The notes under the pieces: model-generated
Database searches by the model: none
What the model was told of the DNA's origin: nothing
The model's input: the letters and a program-made list of their open reading frames with translations, nothing else
Assembly: GCA_023614405.1 (NCBI GenBank)
Contig: CM042694.1
Coordinates: 115,132,685-115,196,684 of the forward strand
Direction: 5' to 3'
Source: Avena insularis
Taxonomy: Eukaryota > Streptophyta > Magnoliopsida > Poales > Poaceae
DNA: 64,000 bases
In this document: positions 46,901 through 57,975 of the stretch, in pieces
Position numbering within the stretch: the stretch's first letter is position 1
Layout of the letters: each line of letters opens with the position of its first letter
Position numbers and translations under genes: made by a program

Positions 46901-48158
46901 TGAATTATGAAAACCTTGGAATGATGAGTTATTCTATTGAGATGTTTTGACATATGTTGAGAAACACAAATGGTTTATGACGATGAAAATGTTGAGGCAT
47001 GAGTCTTAACCCTTTTATAAAACTGATGGTTAGATTCGGATGCGATACCATTCCAAATTTACCGTACAACCACATTACCTGAATTGGGTAAGGCTTAGCC
47101 GGAAATTTATATGCATTAGTATTAGTTCCCTCGCGGGAGAGGTCTGAGTTGAGGCTACCTCTCAATGTTGTCCACCTATGCAGTGCCCAAGATGACAGAT
47201 GGTCATGGTTGGGAGGCCATGCTCATAGGAGAGGTGCTTATACTAGGGTGTGTAAAGGAAAGGTTATGTTTGATTATCTGCATACTAAGTATGATGATTC
47301 AGGGTTATCCCTGACGGATGTATCGAATCTTGTGGTGAAAGTGTACCATCTCTGCAGAGTGTAAAACTATTCGAATAGCCGCGTTCACGGTTATGGACAG
47401 TTGGAATGGCCATACTGTTTCGTTGTCAGATGTTTTCAAAATAATTTATGAAAGGAATGATGAATCTTGACTTGACCACAACAGGGTTGTGTTTATGACA
47501 ATATCTTCCCAACTTAAGTGATTCTAGAACTTTATTTTATCTTTCTTTGCTTCTAAACTTAGCTTAGGTTTCAAACTTAACTTTATAGTTAAACTTAGAG
47601 TTAGCACTTTAACTTAGAACTATACTACTTGTTAGTGGTAGTTTGCGAGTACTTAAAGAGTACTCATGGCTTTTGTCCCTGGCTATTCTCATGGCCAGAC
47701 TATGAAGAAGACTACCAAGATGATGGCCAGCAGGACGGCTATGATAACTAGGACTATCTGCCTTCGTCAGCATTGCCTGTGCCCCTGAAGATGGACCCCA
47801 CCGCTACGCTTATCTTTTATTCTGCTGCTTGTTGTATTAAGACTGGATCATGAGATCCTTATTTGTGTAAGACCTTATGTATGGTTTGTAATGGATGATG
47901 TACTGTGATATCCAATCTGTTATGTCTCGCAAAAATGGTAATCTTGGGATTGCGATGAATGACATAACAGGCATCTGGGATTAAAAATCCGGGTGTTGAC
48001 AGGGAGTTGGAGCACCCTATCCTCCTGGTAGACCACGACGGAGGTTCTTCCCTCTCTTACTCCGGCTAGACCTTCTCGGACGACGACTACGGAATCAATT
48101 TGGAGGACTGTCGTTCATACTCTGACAACACCAACGAGTTAATTGTATGCGGCCTCTG
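43978..48158 (+). pseudogene. Unrecognised acidic ORF split by a solo LTR
   Basis: ATG at 43978 opens MRDINLRAAAPTAHLSCIWQ and reaches VVKEEESIEVGE at 44115, where the LTR enters. Leaving out the LTR and one GGGAG copy, the frame continues at 48007 as LEHPILLVDHDGGSSLSY, meets TAG at 48067-48069 and then reads TFSDDDYGINLEDCRSYSDN to TGA at 48156-48158. About 95 codons in all. I do not recognise the family. It may be an exon of a Harbinger-carried or captured gene. The open frame on both sides of the insertion is the only support. Confidence 0.32.
44116..48001 (+). mobile_element. Solo LTR, 3.9 kb, Gypsy/LARD type
   Basis: Begins TGTAACATCCCAAAAATTTA and ends AAAATCCGGGTGTTGACA, flanked by the 5-bp duplication GGGAG (44111-44115 and 48002-48006). 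The terminal sequences do not recur inside, and no primer-binding site, purine tract or pol domain was found, so it is one LTR left by recombination between two. 3886 bp is long for an LTR and resembles the large LTRs of Triticeae LARD elements such as Sukkula; the family name is a guess. It includes a GC-rich stretch (about 44860-45800) with long but meaningless frames. Confidence 0.8.
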
Positions 48159-49135
48159 ACAAAACAGTCACAAGTTGTGCACACAGTTATACCTTAGTAA
48201 ACCGTTCGGGATGACTCGGCATAACTACAAAATGGAGCATGGATCTAAAAATACCCCACTTGCCCCCCGTCTCCTTTTTCCACTCGGCTGCCTCATCTTC
48301 TCTCCTCTGGTTGGTGGGCATACCAATTGAAGAAGCCTCTTCACCCCAGCTGTCTGCAAATCAGATTGACTACGCGACCCTGCGGATCAGTAGTACAAGG
48401 TTAATAACATTGCTCCCTTCTCTTCTAGTAGTAGATCTCGTCTTTCGTGCAAAATAGTCATCACTATTTCATGGTATTCTACGTGATTATATTCACATAT
48501 AGATGAAGTAGCTAGATCTCCCTGCAATATCTGTACACAAGTTTATGCGGTTATTTAGCTAGCGTTTTCTTTTTTCACTCAAGCTATTAAGTAGGGTTTT
48601 TGATTGTTTCATTTATGGTAATGTAGGTAAATGGCCAAGAAGGGTGTTTGCATCGACATTTTGGGTGGTAGTGATGCTGATGACGAGCGTCCTGTTGATC
48701 ATAGAGTACTCACACAAAAACGCAATATAGTTTATCATCGAGGTTCGATTGATATCCTTTGTTCGCTTATATACTAGATGAATTATGTTGTACTTAATCC
48801 ATATATTATTCATGCTTGTGTATATAGGGAGGAAAAATGTTGAGCGTCACTGTGTATGGGACAATCACATAGAGATGACTAGGCCACAATTCAATCGGCT
48901 TAGGGTATGCGTGCGTCAAGGTGTGTTCCTTCCATTCCTCTGCATGTTTGACGGATGAGAAAGTCAAATTTTCTTCAATGGTAAAAGAAGGTAAGAAATT
49001 AGCTACTCACTGGTACTTGGAGTTTCCTATTGACAATAATGCAGATATAAACTAATATATTCATCATTTTATTTTGTTTAGTACTTTTCAATCAGCTACA
49101 CAAGGAGGTACTTTCTAGACTTTGGCATTAAAGGA
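48159..49135 (+). pseudogene. Unrecognised exon-like pieces
   Basis: After GTAATGTAG at about 48620-48628, ATG at 48632 reads MAKKGVCIDILGGSDADDER then PVDHRVLTQKRN. A second piece near 48830-48957 reads ERHCVWDNHIEMTRPQFNRL then RQGVFLPFLCMFDG to TGA. The flanks look intron-like (TTCATTTATGGTAATGTAG before the first; TATATAG before the second). The family is unknown. It could be a gene captured by the transposon that begins near 43316. Joins into repeat block D at 49136. Confidence 0.28.
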
Positions 49136-49853
49136 GGTATTACAACAGACGCACACACAAAAATTATTAATGACCATTGAAGTCAGCTAAGAATTACCAA
49201 TCAAAACAGTGTGCTATCTACCATTGGATAGGTTTTGTCACAAGTGGTCTCTTCCTATCAATTCCCAGCAATCTACTAAAGTACAAGCCACTGCAGCAAT
49301 GTAAATATATAAGCCACTAGAAATATTTATATTTGCTACATGAAAAGTCCATTCGCCTCTCCGTAAAGTGGGTCTTTGGAGCTGGTAGGTGCTGTGCTAG
49401 CTAGACTTTACTTAATATATGGTTAGGATCTTAGAGAGATTGAAGACTAGTAAATTTTAATTTGTCAACAAACACCATACACGTTCCTGCATTCATTTCA
49501 TTATTCAATTAACCTAATAAGTACATACACAAAACACATTTGGTCTCAATGTCTTCTAAGTTACTAAAACTTTTTTTATTCATTTAATTGTGTTGAAAGA
49601 TTACATACACTTAAGACACCGCTGGTTCTTCAGGTAAGTGCTTAGATGCTCAGCTTTTACCTTCTATAGAAGTGGTTTTCTGTCAATAGTGGGATGGCTG
49701 CTATATTGCAATCAAGAATTAACTTAATGAGAAGATTAATTGTGTCTAGTGAATAGCATGTTTACAGTCATGTTACACATATTGATCGGTCACAATTAGG
49801 AAAAAGATATATCCTTTAAATAATGTCAATTATTGCTAAATATATAAGCTAGA
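49136..49853 (+). repeat. Repeat unit part: block D and tail, third locus
   Basis: CAGTGTGCTATCTACCATTG, CAAGCCACTGCAGCAATGTA and AGCCACTAGAAATATTTATA, then ACATTTGGTCTCAATGTCTT and CTTTTACCTTCTATAGAAGT, match 39900-40640. It stops at AAGCTAGA, where the CACTA element begins. Confidence 0.7.
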
Positions 49854-50844
49854 CACTATAGAAATCAGATGGTTTGCTTAGGCCAACAAACCCTCAGCAT
49901 AATGCTTAAACCCTCGGAAAATAGGTTTGGCTAGGAAAGCCCTCGGCAAAGCCCCCTCAGCATCTTTTTAGACAGCAAACCTTGGTCAGCCCTCGGAAAA
50001 GCTGCACCCCTCGGCAAACACGTAGTATGCTGAGGGTTTTTACCTGGCCCTCGGCAAACACGGCCCTCAGTAGAAAAAAGTTACATGCGGTCTATTTGAC
50101 ATGGTCACAAGCGGTTTGCCGAGGGCCATGCCCAGCCATCGGCATAGTAGGAGGTTTCCCTAGGGCTAGGTCCTTGGCAAATCTCCCGACAACACCCAGC
50201 CGGGTTGTCCCAGCTAGTGCTACATGACATTCTTTGTGGAGGGCTACCACAAGCATAGGCATCAGGTTTGCCGAGGGCATAGCTCTCAGCAGGGTGTTAC
50301 CAATAGACGCCACGTGGGAGCTTTTCTATGGAGAAAATAAAAAATTTAGGCACATTACAATGAACTATAAAATAAAAATGGAGAAAAAAGAAAAAGAAAG
50401 ATGTTTGCCGAGGGCCGCGGTGGAAACCCTCGGCAAATTTTTTTACCGCGGGGGAAGCTCTTGGCAAAGATGTGTTTGCCGAGGGATGTCGTTAGTGCCC
50501 TCGGTAAATTGTGGACGCCGGCTTGCTCCCGTTAACCGGGTGTTTCTCGTGGGCGACATGGGCGTGCCCTTTGCCGACGGCCCTATTATGCCGAAGGCAA
50601 CCCTCAGCAAAGCTTAATGTTTGCCTACGTGTCGCAATTGCCAACGGTCTCTCCATGGAAGCACTGACATGGACTATGCTCCAAACGCACCGAAGATCTC
50701 ACATTCACCGACATTGTTGTATATTGTCCCCACGCGTGCCGCCTCCACAAGTTTCCGTTCGTGAATTGTGTTGCATTCGAAGGAACCAACACTAGGCGCC
50801 AATTTTGGCTTTGCCAAGTGCAGAATGTTTTTTCTCTTGTAGTG
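49854..50844. mobile_element. Short CACTA (En/Spm) element
   Basis: The left end is CACTATAGAAATCAGATGG; the right end reversed is CACTACAAGAGAAAAAACAT. Between them are at least a dozen copies of TTTGCCGAGGGC or CCCTCGGCAAA in both orientations, the subterminal transposase-binding repeats of CACTA elements. At 991 bp it has no transposase. The 3-bp flanks (AGA and AAT) do not match, so the two ends may be from different insertions or one may have been altered. Confidence 0.66.
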
Positions 50845-50890
50845 AATTTTCCTGTACTAGAGCTGATCCACACATTATGAGCATGGTATT

Positions 50891-51397
50891 TTGAATTGTA
50901 GGAAGCCACGAACTGCAGATTTGTGGCCTGGTTGGATGGTGAGGGGCCACAAACAACAAAAAAGGCTTGGAAAAACTATAGGGACTGTTGATGATAGTAG
51001 CAACGCCAAAATCGACAAGGACATTCAGAATGCAAAGCTGCTACAGGAGCTAGCAGCGGAGAAGAGCAAGATCGACAGTAAGTACTCAACTCTCTTAATT
51101 GATGTGAAGAGATTCATGGATGAATCATACAAATACATTGTGGAGGATAACTTGTCTAGGACGAATGACCCAGAAAAAGAGCAGACTGCCTAGTTGAAGA
51201 AGTAAGTGGAGATGCTTAACCAGTTGCAGAAATTGCAAGGGGACATCATGAAGGCCAATCAGCAGCAATGTATTGATGAAAAATCTACTCACATAGAAGA
51301 AAAGAAGAAGCTTGAGCACACGTTGTTTGATCTGTTCAATGCTGTCGATGCTAACAAAGGCAAGTTGAAGAGGATCAAGGAAATATGCGAGGAGTGA
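50891..51397 (+). pseudogene. Coiled-coil ORF of unknown family
   Basis: An acceptor-like TTTTGAATTGTAG precedes RKPRTADLWPGWMVRGHKQQ, then KIDKDIQNAKLLQELAAEKS, YSTLLIDVKRFMDESYKYIV and, after a TAG near 51191 and a second stop, MLNQLQKLQGDIMKANQQQC and EEKKKLEHTLFDLFNAVDAN to TGA at 51395-51397. The lysine/glutamate-rich heptads predict coiled coil. I do not recognise it. Its place beside CACTA subterminal DNA suggests a captured exon. Two stops and no upstream start make it non-functional. Confidence 0.45.
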
Positions 51398-51719
51398 TGT
51401 GTTATTAGTGTCATATCCTCTAGGTGTAGTTTGATGTTGGTGGTACATTGACACCGTGATCCCCTTTGGGTACTGATCTTGCCTTTGCAGCAATTTATAT
51501 CATGGTAAGTTCACCATATCGTGATCATGGTAACCATATGTAGCCTATTGCAAGCAACCAAACACCATTGTGTTGCATCATCTAAGCCAAAAGGGGTGTT
51601 GCCCAGCCTAGCAAACATAAGGGGAAACACTGCCCAGACCTCATTTTCCCGTGGACATGCTCTCTAGGGCCTAGTTGGCACCGAACCCAAATTGTCTGCA
51701 AGCAACCAAATGGGCTCTA
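51398..51719. other. Transposon-end-like segment
   Basis: GGGCCTAGTTGGCACCGAAC and GCAAGCAACCAAATGGGCTC resemble the GGGCCTGTTTGG ends of grass PIF/Tourist or hAT MITEs, but no partner end or target duplication could be matched. Confidence 0.3.
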
Positions 51720-52620
51720 AGTGTTATGGCGGACTACACTGTCGTTCATCTGGGAATGATAAGAAAGCAAGGATCTGACCGTACATCTTCGGTAAGGATA
51801 GTTGTTGCATATTGAGTTAGTGGTAGATGGGCAGTTAGGTGCACAAGAAGAATGCAACTGGCAAAGCTCCAAACTACTGCAAGCTTCGGAGTTGTTGCCC
51901 ATCTAGAATTGGTCATACTGACACATGTATAACTGATGCCTAACTATCAGTCTAATGTTGTACGGCTTGGCATTGTGCATATCCGATGCAAGTTATGCCA
52001 TCTAGGATGTTTCAAGCTCAGTTCTTCAACAATCCTCTGCGTGCCACATTCGCGTGACCTAGAGGATTAGATGGGTGATATGGAATTGTCGAAGCGATGG
52101 GTGATCTGGTTGTAGGTATTGCACACATGACAACGGCATATCTTGCAAGGATGTGCAATCTCCACACTCATTGTTAGGCCCAAATGAGCATCAAGATCTA
52201 CGGTGTACATCATTTGAGGTAGAGATTATCTTCCTAAGGTCTCCCATGCTCACACTTTTTTTCTATGCTCACACTAGAAGGAACGAAAATAGAAAAGTGC
52301 AGATCAAGAATGCGACATGGTAACATGTTTCATTGGCTTTTAAGCTATAAGGTATAGCCACTGCAAGTGACCTCCTGTCTCTAGTCAATTTCCCCTGTTG
52401 TGTTGAACTATGAAACCGCAGCAATATATGTATATACACTGTTAGATATCTATATACACTGTTAGAAACATTTATAGTTTTGCTAGATAAAGCCATGTTT
52501 TCCTTAAGAGAAGAGATACTCTTTTTAATGGTGGGTAGCTGCGACCAGATTTCCCTAACTATACACATAGCTCGCAGCGTACCTAGTAAAGTTGAGATAC
52601 TTTTTTAATGCCTGATAAGA
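51720..52620 (+). repeat. Repeat unit part: blocks A and B, fourth locus
   Basis: Block A (51720-52060) has GGATCTGACCGTACATCTTC, TAACTGATGCCTAACTATCA and GTACGGCTTGGCATTGTGCA. Block B (52120-52600) has its core at 52232-52253 (TCCTAAGGTCTCCCATGCTC), then GCCACTGCAAGTGACCTCCT, GTTAGAAACATTTATAG and GTGGGTAGCTGCGACCAGAT. This copy is closest to the one at 28.3 kb and shows it without the Helitron. The TATA box is less clear here (AACTATACACATAG). Not coding. Confidence 0.68.
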
Positions 52621-53664
52621 ACTTATTAAGGTAGCCTTAACTCATCATCTCTGTGATCGTCACTTGGCAAAGGTACCAGCCTTCAACATGTTCATTCTCT
52701 TTTATCCAATTCCAGCAACACACATAAAGCAAGTATGAAAGAGCAGACACAAAGCAAAGGGCCGTGCATAAGACATACTATTCCACACAAACAGTGCTAA
52801 TATGGAATAAAAAAAGCTCGTACAACAGAGTTTACATGGTAATTCCATAACTCTTTTAAGGTTACCTTGATAAGTTCATTTAGTGTATGAAATGCCCTCT
52901 GCTTTTCACATCATACCAAACAAGCATCAACTACCTCCGTCGTACAAATACAAGGGCTTTGAAATATATGTTACTAGAGCTATATGGGAACACCATCAAC
53001 AAAAATACTACTAGCCAAATACTGCATTCTTCAGTTTTGAAACCAGATGTTCCTAGATGTAACTCCAACATATGTTATCAACAACGATGTGCTTACCCTC
53101 CCAGAACAACAAGGTGTACCTCGTGTCGTGGCAATCACAGGTCCAGCATCCGATGGCAAAGCATGAGATCCAGAAATGTGCTATAACTCCGTACAAGGTC
53201 CCAACCCAAGATACCGTGTAGTATTCCCTTTTCCTTTTAATCTGAGTGTATCTCTTTGAGTCCGGCGTTGGGCGTACATACATACAAGCATACAAAGGTG
53301 TTGTACGGATGCCAAACTATTCACATGTGTATTTCACATGGATTTTTCAAACTTAATTATGTCACACTAGAGTAGCAGTTGATAGTTTACGCTCTTTTTG
53401 TGCACTTAGCATTGGCAGGTCAAAATTCAAACTCATAATAATCAAAATGTCACGTGAAGGCCTGATCCATCGATAATAATCACTAAATGGTGTACCTGGC
53501 ATACCATTAAATGAGCAATCCTTACTGAATGTCTTTCTTAATTTCTATCAGACACCCATGCTACCCGGTCTCTTGTCAGGTATCATGCATATATACTAGT
53601 ATCAGCATTGAACCAAATTATACTAGTGCTTGTATCATTGTATTTTATCCTTCGTCAATCCCTG
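52621..53664. other. Gene-free spacer
   Basis: Only short reading frames; no element ends or RNA genes recognised. Confidence 0.4.
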
Positions 53665-53899
53665 TTAGGCATATGGGAACCAACCAACACCACACCCAGT
53701 GTCACATTCACTTCTGCTGGATACAACTCTATTCAGGGCAAAAAAAATTACATAACAGCAAGTGAGTGCCAAGATCCCAAGCATCACAGCAAAAACATGC
53801 AAAGGCAAAGACAACGAGTGCAGAGATTCGCTTACAAACATTTGTGGCAAGTCTTGCTTACAGGCCCAACACGGGATCAGGATACTAAAGGATGCTACA

Positions 53900-54611
53900 T
53901 CTATACTAGCAAAAGACCCGCGGTCCAAGGAGCGAGGTGGCGAACGTGGCATGGCCCCTCGGCATAGCAGGGTGTCGAACACTGAGACGGAGAAGTCCCT
54001 CCCGCCGACATAGCGGAACCGCAGCACAGAACCGCGCCGGATGCGGTGAGCGACAAGGAATTGATTCCAACCGTCGCAAAGGTACATCTCATCAGGCGGA
54101 AGCGTCTCCACGCTCATCCGCCACCTCCGGTGCCCGCCGGAGTGCCACAGCTCCACCTCCTCCGAAAGGTATGCCATCACCCCAAAGGCAAAGCGGGAAG
54201 GGAGCCTCACCTTGGCGAACCAGTCGGAGCTCCCGAGGATAACGACGAAGTCAATCACCGAACAGGCTTGGGGTTGTCCTCTATCTTAATCACCACTAGC
54301 GGGGGCTCCACGACGACCGCCACGGGAGGCTCAGGCTCGGCGACGGGCACTCTGCCGCGCCCCCCACGACAACCGCGACCACTCTAGTGGGGACGCCTGT
54401 GCCCGCGTCTCACCCGAGCCTCGCCGGCCAGCGCCTCCACGGTCGTGGGTGAGGCGACCACGGAGCCGGTGCCACTCCCGCGCGGGCGACCACGACCAAG
54501 CTTCACAGGGGGATCAACCTCCTCCGGTGGAGATATGGTGACCAGGCGGTTCTCACCCCCGGTCATGGCGACCTCGCCTATTGCAACGATGGGTAGAGGA
54601 GGAGACGTCAT
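53900..54611 (-). pseudogene. B3 DNA-binding-domain protein, frameshifted
   Basis: Minus strand: ATG at 54611 (MTSPPLPIVAIGEVAMTGGE), then an AT-hook-like GRGRPRG, a Val/Pro-rich linker in a shifted frame (VVVEPPLVVIKIEDNPKP), then from 54258 a B3 domain: DFVVILGSSDWFAKVRLPSR, EEVELWHSGGHRRWRMSVE, MYLCDGWNQFLVAHRIRRGS and LRFRYVGGRDFSVSVFD. The order (FVVIL, RLP, W...V, GW..F...H.I..G, F.Y) is that of plant REM-type B3 proteins, which bind DNA in the nucleus. At least two frameshifts separate the start from the domain; the B3 frame itself is open for 197 codons. Could be a recent pseudogene, or a real gene if an intron or sequence error explains the shifts. Confidence 0.66.
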
Positions 54612-54698
54612 CCAGGGAAACGGGGTTTTCACACGAGCCCACAGTGGGATAGAAGGGGAGCAGAGGCAAAGAGTGAGAACTCACGCGCACACGGCTCG

Positions 54699-54716
54699 AT
54701 ATAAACGGGGCAGTCT
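54699..54716 (-). promoter_or_regulatory. TATA-like box upstream of the B3 gene
   Basis: On the minus strand CCCCGTTTATATCGAGCCG lies about 95 bp before the candidate ATG, in a GC-rich setting, a plausible core promoter for the B3 sequence. Confidence 0.35.
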
Positions 54717-54769
54717 GAAAGGACGCATCACTGCCCCTGACATGGGGTGTAACTGCAAGGGCTGACGCA

Positions 54770-54981
54770 CTATCGCATCATGGGAGCAACTCCCGGGGAA
54801 GAAGCGACACGCCCAAGTCTGGCGGTCAAAAGCTTGCGGGCTCTTCGGTCCTGCGGCCAAGGCGAGGACGTGGCAGGGCCATGTTTACAAGGGAAGGCCC
54901 CGTGGCCCGCTAACCGTCCTAGGCCGCTTGACCTTTCGAGTCCGACAAGGGCCACGCACAGGCCAAGCGCCTGAGTGCTAC
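54770..54981 (+). other. Possible 3' internal piece of a Gypsy element
   Basis: GC-rich DNA ending GAGTGCTAC directly before the LTR. Triticeae Gypsy elements often have a GGCTAC-type end just before a TGTCGGGG LTR. No protein domain was seen. Alternatively it is the flanking target. Confidence 0.3.
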
Positions 54982-55838
54982 TGTCGGGGACCTGGCAACC
55001 ACGGTGCCACGACCCGATGATCAGCGGTCCCCAGCGCCTCATGGCGGCGTCCCCTCGAGGAACCCTCGCGCCTCCGGAGACAGGCACGGCTGGTGTGGCC
55101 CTCGCGAGGGCCAGCCTCGCGCGGGGACATCCCCCTAGTGAGAACATCTATAGCGCCCCTCCGCAGGAGTCTGGAAGTGTGGCTGGGACCCTTCGAGGAC
55201 GCCACTGAGGGTGGGCGGAGCAAGTCCCGACAAGGGGCGTGGTTGCTGCGTACCCAATGCTCGCCTCGGTAAAAGAAGATCCGGTGCACCCACCTTTTCC
55301 TGTAGCAGAAGGACATACGACCTCAGCATGGCAGGCTCGCCAGCCGCCGATTCGGTGCAAGAGAGACAACGGGCAGCGCCAGACCAGAAGGACGACAGAA
55401 AAGGAATGCCCTTTACCAGAGGATGGATGGGCGACTCGTGTCCAAGACCCGTTTCACCGTAAAGTAGTCCTGTAGACCGAGACCACGGGGAACAACACTG
55501 TGGAAGCCCTTCCCACCCATAGACAGGGGAAAGAGGCCCGATGCCACCCTATATAAGGAGCTCTTCTCCTACCTTGGAAGGGATCGATTCATGAGATCTA
55601 AAACCCTAAACTTCCACCTCCATTGTACCTCCGTGAACCAAGCGAGCAATACAACAAAGCATGAGTAAGGGCTTTACTTCTTCACGAGGGTTCCGAATTT
55701 GGGTAAAAAAACCGGTGTTACCTCTCTATCGTGTGCGTGCTCCGTCGTCGTCAAGTTCCTTCGGAACCGCGTGTTCAGCCCCCACTCGAACCCAGTGATC
55801 GTTGGACCCTAGTTCCTTCGCCGGACAAATCTCCGACA
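54982..55838 (+). repeat. Gypsy-type LTR, solo or 3' end
   Basis: Begins TGTCGGGGACCTGGCAACC and ends AAATCTCCGACA, with TGTCGG/CCGACA inverted ends. A TATA-like CCACCCTATATAAGGAG near 55547 is followed by CGATTCATGAGATCT and AAACCCTAAACTT, a typical LTR promoter and start region. The flanks GCTAC and CCTAC agree at 4 of 5 bases, so a solo LTR is possible; a 3' LTR with lost 5' part is the alternative. Confidence 0.7.
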
Positions 55839-57589
55839 CCTACACACCCCCACCGCGTCGTCGACCACCATGCATGCCGGTGAGGCCGTCTGTACGCAGC
55901 TCCATGGCGGCCCATCCATGCCCAGATCAGACCCAAAATTCTAGCTCGCATCTGCTACACGCCTCATGCGCAACCTCACTGCCACCAAATGCTGTAAAGG
56001 AGGCCGTGTCGTGGCCATATGGCAAGTGCCACCACGGGATGCTCCTCATGTCGTGTAGCTGCCATGACTCATATCTCCTTTAATTTTTCCTTTGGTCTAA
56101 TATCTTGAAGAAAAATATGTGCATGTAACATCAATGATCATATGCACTCTCAATCTCCATGCATAAAGGTTTTTTTCCTATGGCGCAAACAAATAACTCA
56201 CGTTACTTATTTCTCTGTTTTTGGTTCCGGTTGGATTTGAAATGTCATGCAATTCTACTCATTTAATTTTTTATTCATGTGTTCTTCAAATCGTACGAAC
56301 CAAAGAGGCAACATAATACTGCAAAGCACAAAAAGGATACCGCAGTGTCATGACATTATCACACCTAATTCTAAATAAAAAGGCATGCGGCTGTGGGAGA
56401 ATAGGATGAATGGACATGGGTACTCTTGATCCCTAGTTTCAAAACATGCAAAGTATCATATATATAAGTTTTAGATTTTTTTTGATATAAATCATGCACA
56501 TACATATTGAGCTGAAACCATATACGTGATTTTTTCAGAAAAAATAATATCATATGTGGGCATGATAGCCTAGGTTCGAACCTCATCTCTATCTTGATTA
56601 TAATGATATCCAGTTCACACACTTCCGTGACACAGGTACATCATTTTCCCACATGTGACAATTTATGTAACAATCATAGATGGATTACTCCTTGTTCCGG
56701 AAGCCAAATGAACATTCTTACCGCTCTTTGTATGTCCAAAAGTAATTGACGTGCTCCTACCAAAGATCAGGGTTGGTCCTAAGATTTTGGAGGCCTGGGA
56801 TAAATCTAGAATTTAGGGCCCCTAATGAAACGTTTGTTTTTGTTTGTTGAAGTGTGTTTTATTTGATATCATCATGAAGTTATTTTCCGAGCCACTTGCG
56901 AACTTTTTTGTTTCGCTGCCAGACTGCCATCTGCGGTAACCACACCTAATGGGCACTCCACTATCGCCCGACTCTCGGATCTGTTGACATGCGCGCTGGC
57001 TGGGAATCATACTAAAGTCGACATTCTGCCTCAAAGATCAACCAAGAAAATATGGTGATATGTTTATTTTTTTTCATGGACATGCTATCCTAGCCCACGG
57101 GCCACACCCTACTTTACCATTGTGTACGTTGCTAACAAAAGGAGGAAGTGTTTCGTTCGAGAAAAGGGTAATCTCCCGAGAAAATATAGGTGGTGGCTGC
57201 AGTATGGGTGCATGAGGTAAGATGCGACCAGCAAGGCCAGCGGCGTTGAACTCAACAGGAGAAAACATGATTGTAAATAACCTTTCCATTTTAATGTGGG
57301 ATATAGGAGATGCCAATCGAGGAGAATATACCATTGCCCGTGGAGGCAGAGGATGATTGCAAGTAGGCGTTCGCTAACTCGCACCTAATACATAACAGAA
57401 ACCAACTGCCAAGTACAAAGATGCCGCATAGGGAAGACACTCCCTTCCTATGTTGCTTTGTTTGCGAACCACAACCGGCTCGCAAGCACTTATAAGAATG
57501 AATGAGCCAAATTGTACCACTATCCGCTGGCTTCACAAGTCGTGCTAGGTTAGTGGAAATCTCCTCCATTTGGAACACACGGTCTTCTG
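55839..57589. other. Gene-free spacer with a hAT-like end
   Basis: CAGGGTTGGTCCTAAGATTT from 56767, followed by GGAGGCCTGGGATAAA and GGGCCCCTAATG, resembles the terminal region of ZMYM1-like hAT elements; the other end was not found. A GGTTCGAACC sequence at 56573 is not part of a tRNA fold. No supported genes. Confidence 0.35.
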
Positions 57590-57975
57590 TTTGGAGAAAA
57601 CTTGGTAGATATTATGATCCCAAGGTCTCCCATGCTCACATTGGAAGGAACAAAAATACTTCTCATCCAGATCTTGCCAGCCAAGTTCTACATGTTCATG
57701 ATCTGAACAGTACGTTGAAGGTGTCCACTACATGTGAATCCCTCTCCTTTGTCGATTTTCCTCACTCTGTTGAAGTACAATACACTAAAACAATCTATGG
57801 ACACACACAATTAGAAACATCTAGTCTCTGGATTATGTCCCTTTGCTCCTAGATAATGAGTTGCTCTTTTTTTAGCGAACTGAGTTACACCTTTTTATAG
57901 CTGGTAGCTGCAGCCAGATTCCCCTGAGTATATAGCTAGTTTCGAGCACTAAACGCTAGTGAAGTTCTCTACCAA
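57590..57975 (+). repeat. Repeat unit part: block B, fifth locus
   Basis: The core is at 57618-57639 (TCCCAAGGTCTCCCATGCTC), then ACATTGGAAGGAACAAAAAT, GTTGAAGTACAATACACTAA and CACAATTAGAAACATCTAG, with TATATAG at 57929-57935 followed by CACTAAACGCTAGTGAAG. The sequence after it is not similar to the other leaders. This copy is the rightmost in the window. Confidence 0.66.
57929..57935 (+). promoter_or_regulatory. Putative TATA box, fifth locus
   Basis: TATATAG in CCTGAGTATATAGCTAGTTTC, in the same relation to the conserved core as in the 27, 39 and 41 kb copies. Confidence 0.4.

Noticed and set aside
49136..52620. Short direct repeats as a CRISPR-like array
   Set aside because: Repeats are transposon subterminal motifs in both orientations with irregular spacing in a plant genome; no cas genes.
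54770..55475. Several 60-125-codon frames on both strands
   Set aside because: They lie within GC-rich LTR sequence bounded by TGTCGG/CCGACA and have no domains.
56560..56600. GGTTCGAACC resembling a tRNA B-box/T-loop
   Set aside because: No acceptor stem, A-box or anticodon arm fits around it.
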